A stretch of DNA of 21,316 nucleotides from CAZEQK01 sp964514395. GTDB lineage: Bacteria; Bacillota; Bacilli; Tepidibacillales; Tepidibacillaceae. The notes under the pieces were generated by a model. That model saw only the letters and a list, made by a program, of their open reading frames with translations. It searched no databases and was not told where the DNA came from. Made by a program: the position numbers and the translations under genes. Of the stretch, positions 7,617-15,436 are shown piece after piece. Numbering within the stretch: the stretch's first letter is position 1; every line of letters begins with the position of its first letter. The stretch covers positions 1-21,316 of the forward strand of contig CAZEQK010000048.1 of NCBI GenBank assembly GCA_964514395.1, written 5' to 3'.

Positions 7617-9116
7617 ATGCAATTTAAAGTCAGTACAGAACCTATCGTAACCTTAGCTTCAGATTGTATTATTTTAACAACAACAGAAGATAAGGATATG
7701 TTATTAGGTTTGGCAAAGCAGGTCGATGAAAAAATGGAGCATCGAATTTCTATGTTACTTGCTGAAAAAGAGATAACAGGTAAGTTTGGCGAAGTGACTA
7801 TTATGCACACATGGGGAAAAATACCTGCAAAAAGAGTACTTGTCTTAGGTTTAGGAAAAGAAGAAAAATTAACTTTAGAACGGGCAAGAGCGGCTTATGC
7901 CATTGCTGCAAGAAAGGCCCAGTCTATTGGCGTGAAAGAATTAACTGTGGCCGTTAGTCAAAAGTACAAATCCTTATGGAATCCCGTAGATTTAGGTCAA
8001 GCTGTAGTAGAGGCTATCGTTTTAGGAACCTATAAATTTGAACCATATAAAACAAAGAAAGATAGTGAAAACAAGATTGAACGAATTATTGTGAGTGTTA
8101 GTGAGATATCTGTAAGTGCTGTTGAAGCAGGTGTAGAAAGGGGACAAATTTTTGCAGAATCTCAGAATTTAGCAAGGGATTTAAGCAATGCACCTGCTAA
8201 TAAAATGACACCAACCATTTTAGCAGAAAAAGCAATGGAAATTGCAAAAAAACATCATTTGGATATAGAAATTTTAGATAAAAATGAGATAGAAAAAATG
8301 AATATGGGCGCATTTATTGCCGTTGGAAAAGGCAGTGAAGAACCATCTAAAATGATCGTACTTAAATATCTTGGTGCACCTGAAAGTAAGGATGTAATCG
8401 GTTTTATCGGTAAGGGAGTAACCTTCGATTCTGGTGGTATTCAAATAAAACCAGAAAAGAATATGGATGAAATGAAGGGTGATATGGCCGGTGCAGCTGC
8501 GGTTCTTGGTGCTATTAATGCAATTGGATCATTAGAGCCTCATGTAAATGTAATAGGGATCATTCCAGCCACCGAGAATATGGTTTCCGGTAGCGCTATT
8601 CATCCAGGTGATGTAGTGGAGACTTTCTCAGGTAAAACAGTGGAAATAAAGCATACGGATGCAGAGGGTCGTTTAATTTTGGCTGATGCGATCTCCTATG
8701 CTAAGCATTTAGGAGCTTCAAAGCTTGTTGATATTGCTACATTAACAGGATCAGTGATTTCTGCTTTAGGTCATCATATGACGGGTTTATTTACCAATAA
8801 TGATGAATGGATAAAGGAAGTAAAAGAGGCAGCCAAAATATCTGGTGAAAAAGTATGGCAAATGCCATTGGATGATGATTATTTTGAATTAATTGAAAGT
8901 CAAATTGCCGATATAAAGAATGATGGAGGCTTCCCAGCTGGTGCTATCCAAGGTGGAATGTTTTTAAAGGAATTTGCAGATACTACTCCGTGGGTACATC
9001 TTGATATAGCTGGAACAGCCGACCTCTCCGAAACAAATGGAATTAATCCAAAGGGATTAACAGGTGTTGGAGTGAGAACTTTAATTGCATTAGCCTTGCG
9101 CTTTGCAGGGAAATAA
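7617..9116 (+). CDS. pepA: leucyl aminopeptidase, M17 family
   Basis: This 499-residue cytosolic dinuclear-metal aminopeptidase releases N-terminal residues from peptides. The C-terminal catalytic domain has KGVTFDSGGI (266-275; ligands Lys266 and Asp271, catalytic-type Lys278), Asp289 in KGDMAGAAAV, and the signature read here as HTDAEGR (346-352; Asp348, Glu350, Arg352). Most family members have Asn in place of His346. The N-terminal 170 residues form the macro-like domain. GGAGGTG precedes the ATG. The length is normal. It may be cotranscribed with the following reductase gene 76 nt downstream. Confidence 0.95.
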   Translation: MQFKVSTEPIVTLASDCIILTTTEDKDMLLGLAKQVDEKMEHRISMLLAEKEITGKFGEVTIMHTWGKIPAKRVLVLGLGKEEKLTLERARAAYAIAARKAQSIGVKELTVAVSQKYKSLWNPVDLGQAVVEAIVLGTYKFEPYKTKKDSENKIERIIVSVSEISVSAVEAGVERGQIFAESQNLARDLSNAPANKMTPTILAEKAMEIAKKHHLDIEILDKNEIEKMNMGAFIAVGKGSEEPSKMIVLKYLGAPESKDVIGFIGKGVTFDSGGIQIKPEKNMDEMKGDMAGAAAVLGAINAIGSLEPHVNVIGIIPATENMVSGSAIHPGDVVETFSGKTVEIKHTDAEGRLILADAISYAKHLGASKLVDIATLTGSVISALGHHMTGLFTNNDEWIKEVKEAAKISGEKVWQMPLDDDYFELIESQIADIKNDGGFPAGAIQGGMFLKEFADTTPWVHLDIAGTADLSETNGINPKGLTGVGVRTLIALALRFAGK

Positions 9117-9147
9117 GGATATTATTAGATTAGATATTTTGGTTCGG

Positions 9148-9169
9148 GACGGTCCCAAGTGGCCGTCCA
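9148..9169 (+). other. small inverted repeat between pepA and the reductase gene
   Basis: GGACGG and CCGTCC lie about 10 nt apart (roughly 9148-9169) and could form a 6-bp GC-rich hairpin. No T tract follows, so it is not a typical terminator; it may affect mRNA stability or coupling, or mean nothing. Confidence 0.3.
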
Positions 9170-9192
9170 TTCATTTAAAGGAGGATATGTGA

Positions 9193-10080
9193 GTGAAGGT
9201 CGGATATATTGGTTTAGGTACGATGGGATTACCGATGACAAAAAATTTAATAAAATCAGGAAAATTTGAGGTATGGGTAAATAGTAGAAGTCGTGGCCCG
9301 ATTGAAGAAGCGGTACAGGCTGGAGCGATAGAAGCAAAAACAGCTACTGAATTGGCAGCAAATGTGGATGTTGTGATGACTGCTTTGCCTATGCCTGACG
9401 ATATTAAAAAGGTATATTTTGGTGAGGAAGGGATTTTAGCAGGTGCTAAGCCTGGGACAATATTAATCGACCACAGTACAGCTGGACCAGACCTTAACCA
9501 TAAAATATATGAAGCAGGGATGAAAAAGGACGTTCACTTTCTTGATGCACCAATAAGTGGTGGACCCATGGGAGCCGAGGCAGCGACTTTAACTATTATG
9601 GTTGGAGGAGATAAAGAAATATTTGAAAAGGCATTGCCCGTTTTAGAAGTAATGGGTAAAAATATTCTCTACATGGGGCAAAGTGGAAATGGTAGTGTGG
9701 CTAAGCTTATTAATAATATGCTAGTTGGTATCCATACGGTTGCTTTATCTGAAGCATTTGTACTTGGAGCAAAGTCAGGACTTAATAGTGATGAGCTTGC
9801 TGAAGTAATCAAAAACAGTACTGGTCATAGCTATATGATTAATCGTGTGTTACCATTAATACAAAATAGAGATTTTAAGCAAAGATTTAGTATTGATTTG
9901 CTATTTAAAGATATGGGATTAGCAACTGCTATGGGTGACCAGATTCAGGTTCCATTAGGATTAGCAAAATTAGCAGAAAAGATGATTGGCGATGCAAAGG
10001 AGCAAGGGTATGGTAATGAAGATGTTGCAGCCATTATAAAACCTGTTGAGAAAAAAGCACATACAGAGGTAAAAAAATAA
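9193..10080 (+). CDS. NAD(P)-dependent beta-hydroxyacid dehydrogenase (3-HIBADH family)
   Basis: This 295-residue protein belongs to the 3-hydroxyisobutyrate dehydrogenase / tartronate semialdehyde reductase family. The Rossmann domain starts with YIGLGTMG (5-12). The substrate-binding DAPISGGPMGAE (118-129, Ser122) and catalytic Lys171 with Asn175 in GSVAKLINNML are present. The second half is the all-alpha dimerisation domain. The substrate cannot be assigned: no valine-degradation or glyoxylate genes lie nearby. The start is GTG at 9193, with AAGGAGG ending 8 nt upstream; an adjacent ATG is followed at once by a stop. It may be read through from pepA. Confidence 0.85.
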   Translation: MKVGYIGLGTMGLPMTKNLIKSGKFEVWVNSRSRGPIEEAVQAGAIEAKTATELAANVDVVMTALPMPDDIKKVYFGEEGILAGAKPGTILIDHSTAGPDLNHKIYEAGMKKDVHFLDAPISGGPMGAEAATLTIMVGGDKEIFEKALPVLEVMGKNILYMGQSGNGSVAKLINNMLVGIHTVALSEAFVLGAKSGLNSDELAEVIKNSTGHSYMINRVLPLIQNRDFKQRFSIDLLFKDMGLATAMGDQIQVPLGLAKLAEKMIGDAKEQGYGNEDVAAIIKPVEKKAHTEVKK

Positions 10081-10096
10081 ATAAACTCTCCTAGTA

Positions 10097-10133
10097 TTGT
10101 TCATTTCTTATTAAAATACTATAATCTTATAGT
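10097..10133 (+). promoter_or_regulatory. candidate typA promoter with overlapping palindrome
   Basis: TTGTTC (10097-10102) and TATAAT (10120-10125) are 17 nt apart. The perfect inverted repeat ACTATAA-TC-TTATAGT (10118-10133) covers the -10 box and the likely start site, a position typical of repressor operators. It is AT-rich, so chance is possible. The start codon is about 70 nt further on. Confidence 0.5.
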
Positions 10134-10145
10134 AAGGTTTCTTAT

Positions 10146-10170
10146 GACGCCTAAAGAAGGCGTCTTTATT
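10146..10170 (+). terminator. hairpin with short U tract before typA
   Basis: GACGCC (10146-10151) pairs with GGCGTC (10159-10164) around TAAAGAA and is followed by TTTATT. It could terminate the reductase transcript, but it lies downstream of the candidate typA promoter and so would also sit in the typA leader, as an attenuator or leader hairpin. Confidence 0.55.
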
Positions 10171-10204
10171 GTGTATGAAGATTAGTTTACAGAGGAGATA
10201 GTAT

Positions 10205-12043
10205 ATGAAACGAGAAGAATTAAGAAATATTGCAATTATTGCCCATGTTGACCATGGCAAAACAACCCTAGTCGATAAATTATTAGCCCAATCTGGTATT
10301 TTTAGGGAAAATGAACACGTAAAAGAAAGGGTAATGGATTCTAATGACCTTGAGCGTGAGAGAGGAATAACCATTTTAGCTAAAAATACAGCTGTTCAAT
10401 ATAAAGATAATATGATTAATATTATTGATACACCTGGTCATGCCGATTTTGGTGGTGAAGTCGAACGTATCATGAAAATGGTGAATGGTGTGCTTTTAGT
10501 AGTAGATGCTTTTGAAGGCATTATGCCTCAAACAAAATTTGTTTTAAGAAAAGCATTAGAAGCAGGTCTAACACCAATTGTTGTCATTAACAAAGTCGAC
10601 CGAGATAATGCTCGACCAAGTGAAGTGGTTGATGAAGTATTGGACCTATTTATTGAGCTTGGTGCTAATGATAATCAGATTGAATTTCCTGTCATCTATA
10701 CATCTGCCTTAAAAGGTTTATGTAGTACAGACCCTGATCATTTAGAAAATGGAATGCAACCATTATTTGAGGCTATTATTCGCTATATCCCTGCTCCTGA
10801 GGTCAATTATGAGGAGAGCTTGCAACTACAGGTTACTCTATTAGATTATAACGAATATCTTGGCCGTATTGGTATTGGTCGTATCGCCCGAGGAGTATTA
10901 AAGAAAAATCAGACCATCGTTGTGATGAAAAGAGAGGGCACGGTAAAAAATGCTCGAATCACAAAGCTGTATGGTTTTAAAGGCTTAAAGAAAATAGAGA
11001 TTGAAGAGGCAAAAGCAGGAGATATTGTTGCAATCGCGGGTATTGAAGGGATAAATGTAGGCGAAACGATTGCTGATTACGAGAATTCAGAAGCTTTACC
11101 ATTGCTTCATATTGATGAGCCTACTTTACAAATGACATTTGTTGTAAATAATAGCCCTTTTTCAGGTAGAGAGGGTAAATATGTGACATCAAGAAAGCTA
11201 AGGGAGCGTTTATTTGCTGAATTAGAAAAAGATGTTAGCTTAAAGGTCGAAGAAACAAATAGTCCTGATGCCTTTGTCGTTTCCGGGCGAGGTGAACTAC
11301 ATTTATCTATCCTAATTGAAAATATGAGACGTGAGGGCTATGAATTACAGGTTTCAAAGCCAGAGGTAATCATCAAAGAAATTGATGGTAAGAAAAATGA
11401 ACCAATTGAAAGATTATTTATTGATGTGCCAGAAGAATATATGGGTGTAATCATGGAAAGTCTTGGTTCAAGAAAAGCGGAAATGCAGAATATGACACAT
11501 TTAGGATTTGAACAAATTCGTCTAGAATTTTTAATACCATCTAGGGGTTTAATTGGTTATAGAACTGAGTTTTTAACACTAACTAGAGGTTATGGTATAT
11601 TAAACCATTCCTTTGATTCCTATCAACCAAGAATAAATGGCGAGGTCGGTGGAAGAAGAGCTGGTGTTTTAGTATCCTCTGAAATGGGTATGGCAACCAC
11701 CTATGGAATTTTGTCTGTAGAAGATAGAGGGATATTATTCGTTTCTCCAGGTGCTGAGGTTTATGAAGGTATGATTGTTGGAGAACATACCCGAGAAAAT
11801 GATATAATTGTAAATGTATGCAAGGAAAAACATGTCACGAATGTTAGATCAGCTACAAAGGATGATACAGTAAAAATAAAAGTACCAAGGACATTAAGTC
11901 TTGAACAAGCTTTAGAGTACTTAAATGAAGACGAGTATTGTGAAATTACACCAGAGTCCATTCGTCTTCGTAAGAAACTATTAAATAAAGGTGACAGGGA
12001 CAAATATGATAAAAATAAAAAAATGATAAACCAAAATTCTTAA
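10205..12043 (+). CDS. typA: translational GTPase TypA/BipA
   Basis: This 612-residue ribosome-associated GTPase of the EF-G-like family is involved in ribosome assembly and stress or cold adaptation in bacteria. G motifs: AHVDHGKTT (13-21), RGIT (53-56), DTPGH (75-79) and NKVD (129-132). The C-terminal BipA-specific part includes SRGLIGYRTEFLTLTRG and FVSPGAEVYEGMIVGEH. Full family length. It corresponds to ylaG, which heads the yla cluster in B. subtilis; ylaI, ylaJ and ylaK homologues follow here. GAGGAG lies 8 nt before the ATG. The endonuclease gene begins 14 nt after the stop, so they are probably cotranscribed. Confidence 0.96.
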   Translation: MKREELRNIAIIAHVDHGKTTLVDKLLAQSGIFRENEHVKERVMDSNDLERERGITILAKNTAVQYKDNMINIIDTPGHADFGGEVERIMKMVNGVLLVVDAFEGIMPQTKFVLRKALEAGLTPIVVINKVDRDNARPSEVVDEVLDLFIELGANDNQIEFPVIYTSALKGLCSTDPDHLENGMQPLFEAIIRYIPAPEVNYEESLQLQVTLLDYNEYLGRIGIGRIARGVLKKNQTIVVMKREGTVKNARITKLYGFKGLKKIEIEEAKAGDIVAIAGIEGINVGETIADYENSEALPLLHIDEPTLQMTFVVNNSPFSGREGKYVTSRKLRERLFAELEKDVSLKVEETNSPDAFVVSGRGELHLSILIENMRREGYELQVSKPEVIIKEIDGKKNEPIERLFIDVPEEYMGVIMESLGSRKAEMQNMTHLGFEQIRLEFLIPSRGLIGYRTEFLTLTRGYGILNHSFDSYQPRINGEVGGRRAGVLVSSEMGMATTYGILSVEDRGILFVSPGAEVYEGMIVGEHTRENDIIVNVCKEKHVTNVRSATKDDTVKIKVPRTLSLEQALEYLNEDEYCEITPESIRLRKKLLNKGDRDKYDKNKKMINQNS

Positions 12044-12056
12044 TTGAGGTGATTTC

Positions 12057-12893
12057 ATGCAGATAGGTTGTCATATTAGCATCGCTAAGGGATTAAAAAA
12101 GGCAGCAGAAAAAGCAGTGGAACTTGAAGCAAGTACTTTTCAGGTATTTACTAAAAATCCTAGGGGCTTCAAATCGAAGAAGGTCGATATGGAAGATGCC
12201 AATAAGGGTGTTGCCTTTTGCAAGGAAAATGGGATATCCGTAGTTTGTCACACACCTTATATCACAAATCTTTCTACACCTAAGCCAGATCTTCATGAGA
12301 TAACCATTCGTTCTATCGTCGAAGATCTGAATATCGCCGAAGCATATGGAGCGTTTGGAGCAGTTGTACACTGTGGTAAACATGTAGGCGAAGGAGAAGA
12401 ATATGGACTAGAAAGAATGGTCGAGACACTAGATTTAATTCTAGAGCAATATAATGGTCCAACAAAATTATTATTAGAAAATACAGCTGGACAAGGCTCA
12501 GAAATAGGATTAGAACCTGAAACATTGATGAAAATACGTAATAAAACAAAATATCCTGAAAAAATAGGTTTTTGCTTTGATACCTGCCATGCTTTTGCAG
12601 CAGGGCAGTGGAGTGAAGAATTATTTGAGGAGTTTATCCAAAAAGCTGAAAAAACAGGTTATCTTGAGCATATTGAAGTGATTCATATTAACGATAGTAA
12701 GGTACCATTTAATAGTAGAAAAGATCGACATGAAAAGATTGGTATAGGAGAAATTGGAGATAAGGGATTGAAAAAATTTTTACAATGTGAAAAACTTAAG
12801 GAGATTCCTTTTATATTAGAAACACCTGTGGAAAAAGAGGAAGAATATAAGGATGAAATTAAATTACTAAAAGAGCTAGCAGCCAACCTATAA
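12057..12893 (+). CDS. nfo: endonuclease IV (AP endonuclease)
   Basis: This 278-residue zinc-dependent AP endonuclease has a TIM-barrel fold; it cleaves DNA 5' of abasic sites in base excision repair. Metal ligands are recognisable: His65 (VVCHTPY), His105 (VVHCGKH), Glu141 (LLLENTAGQG), Asp175/His178 (FDTCHAF), His210 (VIHINDSK), Asp223/His225 (RKDRHEKIG) and Glu255 (FILETP). All nine expected ligands are present. The GAGGTGA ribosome site precedes the ATG. In B. subtilis the homologue (yqfS) is not in the yla cluster, so its place between typA and ylaI is a rearrangement relative to that genome. Confidence 0.95.
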   Translation: MQIGCHISIAKGLKKAAEKAVELEASTFQVFTKNPRGFKSKKVDMEDANKGVAFCKENGISVVCHTPYITNLSTPKPDLHEITIRSIVEDLNIAEAYGAFGAVVHCGKHVGEGEEYGLERMVETLDLILEQYNGPTKLLLENTAGQGSEIGLEPETLMKIRNKTKYPEKIGFCFDTCHAFAAGQWSEELFEEFIQKAEKTGYLEHIEVIHINDSKVPFNSRKDRHEKIGIGEIGDKGLKKFLQCEKLKEIPFILETPVEKEEEYKDEIKLLKELAANL

Positions 12894-12922
12894 AATTTAT
12901 CTATATTCTTAGGAGGTGCATG

Positions 12923-13195
12923 ATGAAAATTGAGGATGCAATTTTCAATTGGTTACAGATAGTAGTTGTTTTTGAAGCAAGACAAGAGGATCATGCAGCG
13001 AAGGAGACAGCTGATTTTTTTAGAATGGTATTAACTGATGATTTCAATATTACTGAAATATCCTATGATAGAGATCCGTTTAAATATACTGTTACTTATG
13101 AAATAGATGGGAAGAAAGAAAAGAACGAGTATGATTTAGTATTGGTTGATAAATTAATTTCGGATATCGAGAATGAACCGAAATTTAGATTGTAA
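12923..13195 (+). CDS. small conserved-looking protein of unknown function
   Basis: I do not recognise a family. The 90-residue acidic protein has no signal peptide, membrane helix or cysteine. It begins MKIEDAIFNWLQI, then reads as a helix (roughly 1-40) followed by strand-like segments (FNITEISYD, KYTVTYEIDGKK) and a C-terminal helix, suggesting a compact alpha/beta fold. Two ATGs are adjacent; the second (12923) has better spacing (6 nt) from AGGAGG at 12911-12916. It lies 29 nt after nfo and looks like the last gene of a typA-nfo operon. Its place corresponds to ylaH of B. subtilis, but YlaH is a membrane protein, so it is not that gene. Confidence 0.75.
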   Translation: MKIEDAIFNWLQIVVVFEARQEDHAAKETADFFRMVLTDDFNITEISYDRDPFKYTVTYEIDGKKEKNEYDLVLVDKLISDIENEPKFRL

Positions 13196-13211
13196 TTGTA
13201 AGTAGTACTAT

Positions 13212-13370
13212 TTATTTTAGTTGATTTCTTTTCTCAGCCTTTTGTTTTATTCTATTGAAGCATGCTTCACATATGTATACTCGAATTGGGTGATTTCGTA
13301 ACCTCTTTGCTAATAAAGATTGGTCATCTATATCATTTTTAATATCACATAGTTCACATTTTACTTTCAT
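13212..13370 (-). CDS. ylaI: YlaI-type small zinc-finger protein (DUF2197)
   Basis: This is a 52-residue ORF on the minus strand. It starts MKVKCELCDIKND, contains LLAKRLRNHPIRVYIC and ends in a basic tail. Two CxxC pairs (Cys5/Cys8 and Cys34/Cys37) form a probable zinc ribbon. The AKRLRN(H/R)PI segment matches what I remember of B. subtilis YlaI. GGTGG lies 5 nt before the ATG. Orientation opposite to typA and phoH, and position between typA and ylaJ, agree with the B. subtilis yla cluster. Function is unknown; a nucleic-acid or protein-binding role is possible from the ribbon and the basic tail. It is convergent with the small gene ending at 13195. Confidence 0.85.
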   Translation of the reverse strand: MKVKCELCDIKNDIDDQSLLAKRLRNHPIRVYICEACFNRIKQKAEKRNQLK

Positions 13371-13404
13371 AAGAACCACCTTTTTTGGTTTAATAAAAGA
13401 AGTA

Positions 13405-13434
13405 TTGATATTAAAATTTTTAACAAATGATAAT
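13405..13434 (+). promoter_or_regulatory. candidate promoter of the LCP gene
   Basis: TTGATA (13405-13410) is followed by TGATAA at 17 nt or GATAAT at 18 nt (13428-13434). The surrounding sequence is very AT-rich, which lowers confidence. It sits about 35 nt before the TTG start. Confidence 0.4.
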
Positions 13435-13467
13435 TTTTTTATCCTTAATTATGGGAGAGTGTAAAAG

Positions 13468-14517
13468 TTGGATATGAATGAAACTGGATCTCGACTAAAC
13501 AGATCAAAAAAAGGAAAATCAAAAAAAAGAATATTAAAATGGTTGTTTATTGCCTTAGCCATCATCATAGTTGGTGTCACTGCATTTACTGGATATGCTT
13601 CCTGGAAGCTAAATAATGCAATGAATAAAGCATCTGACTCAGACAATAAGGATACAAATCAAAATCAGACGGTAATACCGATTGAAGATCAAACCTTTGC
13701 TATGGTACTGCTAGGAGAAGATTACCGACCAGAAACCAGAAGTAAAAATACAGATGCTATTATCGTAGCGATTTGGAACCCAGAAACAAAGGACATTACC
13801 CTTTTATCCGTACCAAGAGATACAAAGGTTAATATTCCCGGATATGGCGAGGGTAAGATTAATAGTGCATATGTAAAAGGGGAGATAGAGAGGAAGCATC
13901 TTGAGGGTAAAGGAGAAACCTCTCCATCCATAAGCGGGCCTCATATGGTTATGAATGTATTATCTGACTTATTAAAGATACCTGTTAAATATTATGCTAT
14001 AGTTGATTTTCAAGGTTTTGAGATGATGATTGATCAATTAGATGGTATCAATATTAACGTTGATCGTGATATGTATTATGTGTCTCCAAGTGATGGAACC
14101 GATATTAATCTAAAAAAAGGCATTCAACATCTTACTGGAAAAGAAGCGCTAGATTATGCTCGATTTAGAAGGTCGTCAGATGGTCATGATTCCAGTGATT
14201 TTCAAAGAAATGATAGACATCAGCAAATTTTAAAGGCAATTGCTGATAAATTAATGACGTTTAAGGGAGTCACTAATATTTTTAATATCTTAGACATCGC
14301 TTCTGATCATGTAACAACCAATCTTACTCCTGATGATATGAAGGGCCTATTTTGGAAGTATAAGGGTGTATCAGATAGCAATTTTAAATCCATAAAAATG
14401 GAGTCCAATTGGCAAAGTCCTTATGTATTAATTGATGATGATGAGCTAATAAGAGTTCAAAATGAACTTCATGCTACTTATTATGCTAATACCAATACAA
14501 CAAGTACTAAAAAGTAA
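13468..14517 (+). CDS. LytR-CpsA-Psr (LCP) family cell-wall ligase
   Basis: This 349-residue membrane-anchored enzyme has a basic N-terminus (about 10-24), one transmembrane helix (about 25-48), a polar linker rich in Asp/Asn, and the LCP domain. Key motifs: TLLSVPRDTKVNIPG (111-125, Arg117, Asp118), INSAYV, and ALDYARFRR...DFQRNDRHQQ (227-252; Arg232, Arg234, Asp244, Arg247, Arg250). These bind the polyprenyl pyrophosphate. LCP proteins transfer teichoic acid or other polymers from lipid carriers to peptidoglycan; in B. subtilis these are the TagT/U/V proteins. TTG is chosen because GGGAGAGTG lies 6 nt before it; the ATG at 13474 is two codons later. It has its own terminator. Polymer specificity is unknown. 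Confidence 0.9.
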   Translation: MDMNETGSRLNRSKKGKSKKRILKWLFIALAIIIVGVTAFTGYASWKLNNAMNKASDSDNKDTNQNQTVIPIEDQTFAMVLLGEDYRPETRSKNTDAIIVAIWNPETKDITLLSVPRDTKVNIPGYGEGKINSAYVKGEIERKHLEGKGETSPSISGPHMVMNVLSDLLKIPVKYYAIVDFQGFEMMIDQLDGININVDRDMYYVSPSDGTDINLKKGIQHLTGKEALDYARFRRSSDGHDSSDFQRNDRHQQILKAIADKLMTFKGVTNIFNILDIASDHVTTNLTPDDMKGLFWKYKGVSDSNFKSIKMESNWQSPYVLIDDDELIRVQNELHATYYANTNTTSTKK

Positions 14518-14553
14518 AGTGTAATAAACAACAAATTTATATGCAAATAATCT

Positions 14554-14584
14554 AAGCCTAGTTTCTTTTTGAACTAGGCTTTTT
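14554..14584 (+). terminator. terminator after the LCP gene
   Basis: AAGCCTAGTT (14554-14563) pairs with AACTAGGCTT (14573-14582 region) around a T-rich loop and continues into TTTT. It also lies beyond the ylaJ stop on the other strand, where the U tract is weaker. Confidence 0.85.
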
Positions 14585-14623
14585 AATTGTTGAAGGTAAT
14601 CTTCCTTTTTGCTAGAAAAAAAA

Positions 14624-15205
14624 TTATTTGTTTTTTAGATTTTTTGTTTGATTTGTTTGATTTAGCTTCTGCTGATTTTCTTTAGTTGGTGGATTTTCTT
14701 TCTTTTGTACATCCTTTGAGGTTTGGGGAATGATTCTTCCCACAATATCAGAAAGCTCCTCTACAAGTCCTTGAATTGGATGACCACGTTTTAGATCAGC
14801 ATTTATCTCTCTAAGTCTTTGTACAATGTCTGGATCTGCTGTTACAAGTGCATTTGCACCTAAAGGATCGTCCTTTAAAGCCTCGGCAACTGTATATTTA
14901 ATCACCCCTACACGTGAGCGATCTAATACTGCATTAACATCGATACCAACTATTGCATATTTACCAAAAATAACCACAGTGGCGTCATTGACCTGTGGTA
15001 CTCTCGCTGCCAGATTTGCTAGCCTACGAGCAACATTTTGTGGGTTCTTATTTCTATCAGGTTTAGCTGCAGTCTGTGGTACTCTTTCCGTCTTTTTTAC
15101 ATCTTGTGGTGGTGCAGCTTGATTTCCAGGGGGATTATTGCTTGCTTTACAGCCAGAAAAAAAGATTAAAATAGTTGCCATTAAGATGAGTAAAAATTTT
15201 CGCAT
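14624..15205 (-). CDS. ylaJ: YhcN/YlaJ-family sporulation lipoprotein
   Basis: From the ATG at 15205 the protein has 193 residues. A short basic N-terminus and hydrophobic stretch end in the lipobox FSGC (Cys19), so it is exported and lipid-modified. A Pro/Asn/Lys-rich linker follows, then the YhcN/YlaJ domain (RRLANLAARVPQVNDATVVIFG ... VVDPLGANALVT-like region, DIVQRLREI), then a Gln/Asn/Lys-rich tail. Family members are spore lipoproteins linked to germination. An upstream in-frame ATG (15220) lacks a ribosome site. Position and strand agree with ylaJ next to phoH/ylaK in B. subtilis. I could not find a convincing sporulation-sigma promoter; the upstream region is filled by the structured repeats. 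Confidence 0.85.
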   Translation of the reverse strand: MRKFLLILMATILIFFSGCKASNNPPGNQAAPPQDVKKTERVPQTAAKPDRNKNPQNVARRLANLAARVPQVNDATVVIFGKYAIVGIDVNAVLDRSRVGVIKYTVAEALKDDPLGANALVTADPDIVQRLREINADLKRGHPIQGLVEELSDIVGRIIPQTSKDVQKKENPPTKENQQKLNQTNQTKNLKNK

Positions 15206-15255
15206 CACATCACGCCCCATATATTTATCGTGTTTTTTTTAGTTTGTCCCGTTAT

Positions 15256-15364
15256 GTGAAACTTCATTCAGATGGGTTATCTGAATGATTAGTTGAACTT
15301 ATCCAGGAGCTTAGTCCCGTTTATTCTGTAAGAAAGAATTAGCGGGAATTAGCTATCGGGCTAC
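15256..15364. repeat. structured intergenic repeat, copy 1 (complete)
   Basis: Begins GTGAAACTTC. Hairpin I: CATTCAGAT (15265-15273) pairs perfectly with ATCTGAATG (15279-15287) around GGGTT; it can extend by T15264-A15288 and AACT/AGTT (15260-15263 with 15291-15294) past a 2-nt bulge. A linker, GAACTTATCCAGG (15295-15307), follows. Hairpin II: 15308-15327 pairs with 15335-15354, 17 of 20 positions (one G-U), around a 7-nt loop. CCCG at 15248-15251 and CGGG at 15357-15360 could close the whole unit. It lies between ylaJ and phoH. Not recognised as a named family; the transcribed strand is not known. Confidence 0.85.
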
Positions 15365-15436
15365 GTGAAACTTCATTCAGATGGGTTACCTGAATGATTA
15401 GTTGAACTTATCCAGGAGCTTAGTCCCGTTTATTCT
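15365..15436. repeat. structured intergenic repeat, copy 2 (3'-truncated, tandem)
   Basis: This 72-nt stretch matches 15256-15327 at 71 of 72 positions (T15280 in copy 1, C at 15389 here), at a period of 109 nt. It contains hairpin I, the linker and the left arm of hairpin II; the right arm is missing and the sequence changes abruptly after 15436. The single change falls in the right arm of hairpin I, giving A-C on the + strand or a G-U wobble on the minus strand. Confidence 0.9.

Noticed and set aside
7490..7810. 106-residue minus-strand frame between yktB and pepA
   Set aside because: It overlaps the pepA start and its promoter region on the opposite strand, has low-complexity hydrophobic sequence and no ribosome site.
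10126..10204. Riboswitch in the typA leader
   Set aside because: The leader is only about 70 nt with a single simple hairpin; no known aptamer consensus is visible.
14826..15122. 98-residue open frame on the + strand inside ylaJ
   Set aside because: It is antisense to a clear lipoprotein gene, has no ribosome site and no recognisable family; it follows from the codon use of the real gene.
15256..15436. CRISPR-like direct repeats
   Set aside because: Only two tandem units, one truncated, with a 72-nt repeat and 37 nt of non-spacer-like sequence between them that belongs to hairpin II. The third copy is 2.4 kb away and there are no cas genes.
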